Of a DNA stretch of 64,000 nt, positions 63,487 through 64,000 are shown piece by piece. Position numbers and translations under genes: made by a program. The stretch is taken from contig JAKULF010000011.1 of the NCBI GenBank assembly GCA_022661535.1, positions 868,001 through 932,000 on the forward strand. The letters are read 5' to 3'. Under the pieces are notes generated by a model that did no database searches, was not told where the DNA came from, and saw nothing but the letters and a program-made list of their open reading frames with translations. The first letter of the stretch is position 1. Each line of letters begins with the position of its first letter. Source of the stretch: Eutypa lata. Its lineage: Eukaryota > Ascomycota > Sordariomycetes > Xylariales > Diatrypaceae.

Positions 63487-64000
63487 CTACATATAACAGG
63501 TAATACCTAGAATCCCGGTTATGTCCGTCCGTACGATGATTTAAGGTTGCCGATAACCTTATATACAAGCGATCCAATGGAACCTTCAAGAAACCGGTGT
63601 TCCCGTAACTAAATGAATGTAGAGCTCATCCGTATTGTAAGTACCTGTGTCCCGCCTCCGTGTTGGGAATATGTGATGATGGCAGCTGAGCCGGGCAAAA
63701 ACTGCATGCAAAGCATACATGCACCTAATAACTAACTAACCTCAGCTGCTGCTAATAAGCTAAGCTAAAATACATACAATGTGATTAATATGCGCCGTCG
63801 GCTAACATGGAATCCATCCATCTAGAAGGCCTCTTCGCCCAGAGCCGCCTTGACAATCCCTTGGTCCAGAATTGTCTGAATTTATTTTTGTCTTCTTTCT
63901 CTGTTGATCGGGGTTTGGAGATCTCACCTGTAGGTGTCGCATACCTATGCAGTCGTAAGAGCCTCACCAAAAGAAGGCTGTGGCAAAAAAAAAAAAAAAA
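63487..64000. other. Right-edge non-coding region
   Basis: Ordinary composition resumes after the element. The minus-strand frame 63785-63970 is unrecognised. The window ends in a run of 16 A (63985-64000), which continues past the edge or marks a contig end. Confidence 0.45.

Noticed and set aside
63785..63970. Minus-strand 61-codon frame at the right edge
   Set aside because: No recognisable motif and no splice context; may be chance.

Overview
The window is nuclear DNA of a filamentous ascomycete, most likely a Sordariomycete (perhaps Xylariales; the placement is inference). The evidence is short GT-AG introns of about 50-110 bases with CTAAC-type branch points, about one gene per 3 kb on both strands, ascomycete-type housekeeping genes (HPPD, PMT2, EMC7, SSL1, Nce101), and AT-saturated blocks in which C and G survive almost only as CG or in ACT/AGT, the mark of repeat-induced point mutation (RIP). 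Splice sites were assigned by eye; every joined model was checked for frame and, where the family is known, against its expected sequence.

Layout. 1-11.6 kb, dense: eL27 (-), Nce101 (+), TTC36-like (-), HPPD (+), SSL1 of TFIIH (-), a Chs7-family membrane protein (-). 11.6-16.6 kb: gene-poor. 16.6-33.4 kb: sugar transporter (+), PMT2 protein O-mannosyltransferase (+), Rab GTPase (-), PNS1/CTL membrane protein (+), FAD monooxygenase (+). 33.4-36.3 kb: gene-free. 36.3-44.1 kb: WW-domain protein (+, with a frame conflict), EMC7 (-), O-acetylhomoserine sulfhydrylase (-), MARVEL-type protein (-). 44.1-47.6 kb: gene-free. 47.6-59.2 kb: cytochrome P450 (-), a broken HAD-type terpene-cyclase pseudogene (+), long-chain acyl-CoA synthetase (+), and a 1153-residue WD40 protein with an N-terminal SUMO-interaction motif (+). 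59.3-63.5 kb: two short non-autonomous LTR elements, both RIP-mutated and both with target-site duplications.

How genes relate. Most genes are unrelated neighbours. PMT2, EMC7, the Chs7-family protein, the Rab and Nce101 all touch the secretory pathway, but this looks like chance rather than a cluster. The P450 and the dead terpene-cyclase-like gene lie about 1.1 kb apart with facing 5' ends and may be the relic of a small terpenoid locus. The most interesting points are the two LTR elements with readable ends and unequal RIP, the terpene-cyclase relic, two 8-base micro-exons (eL27, PMT2), the expanded Rab, the WW-gene splice conflict and the SIM-WD40 protein. I saw no tRNA, rRNA or CRISPR array.
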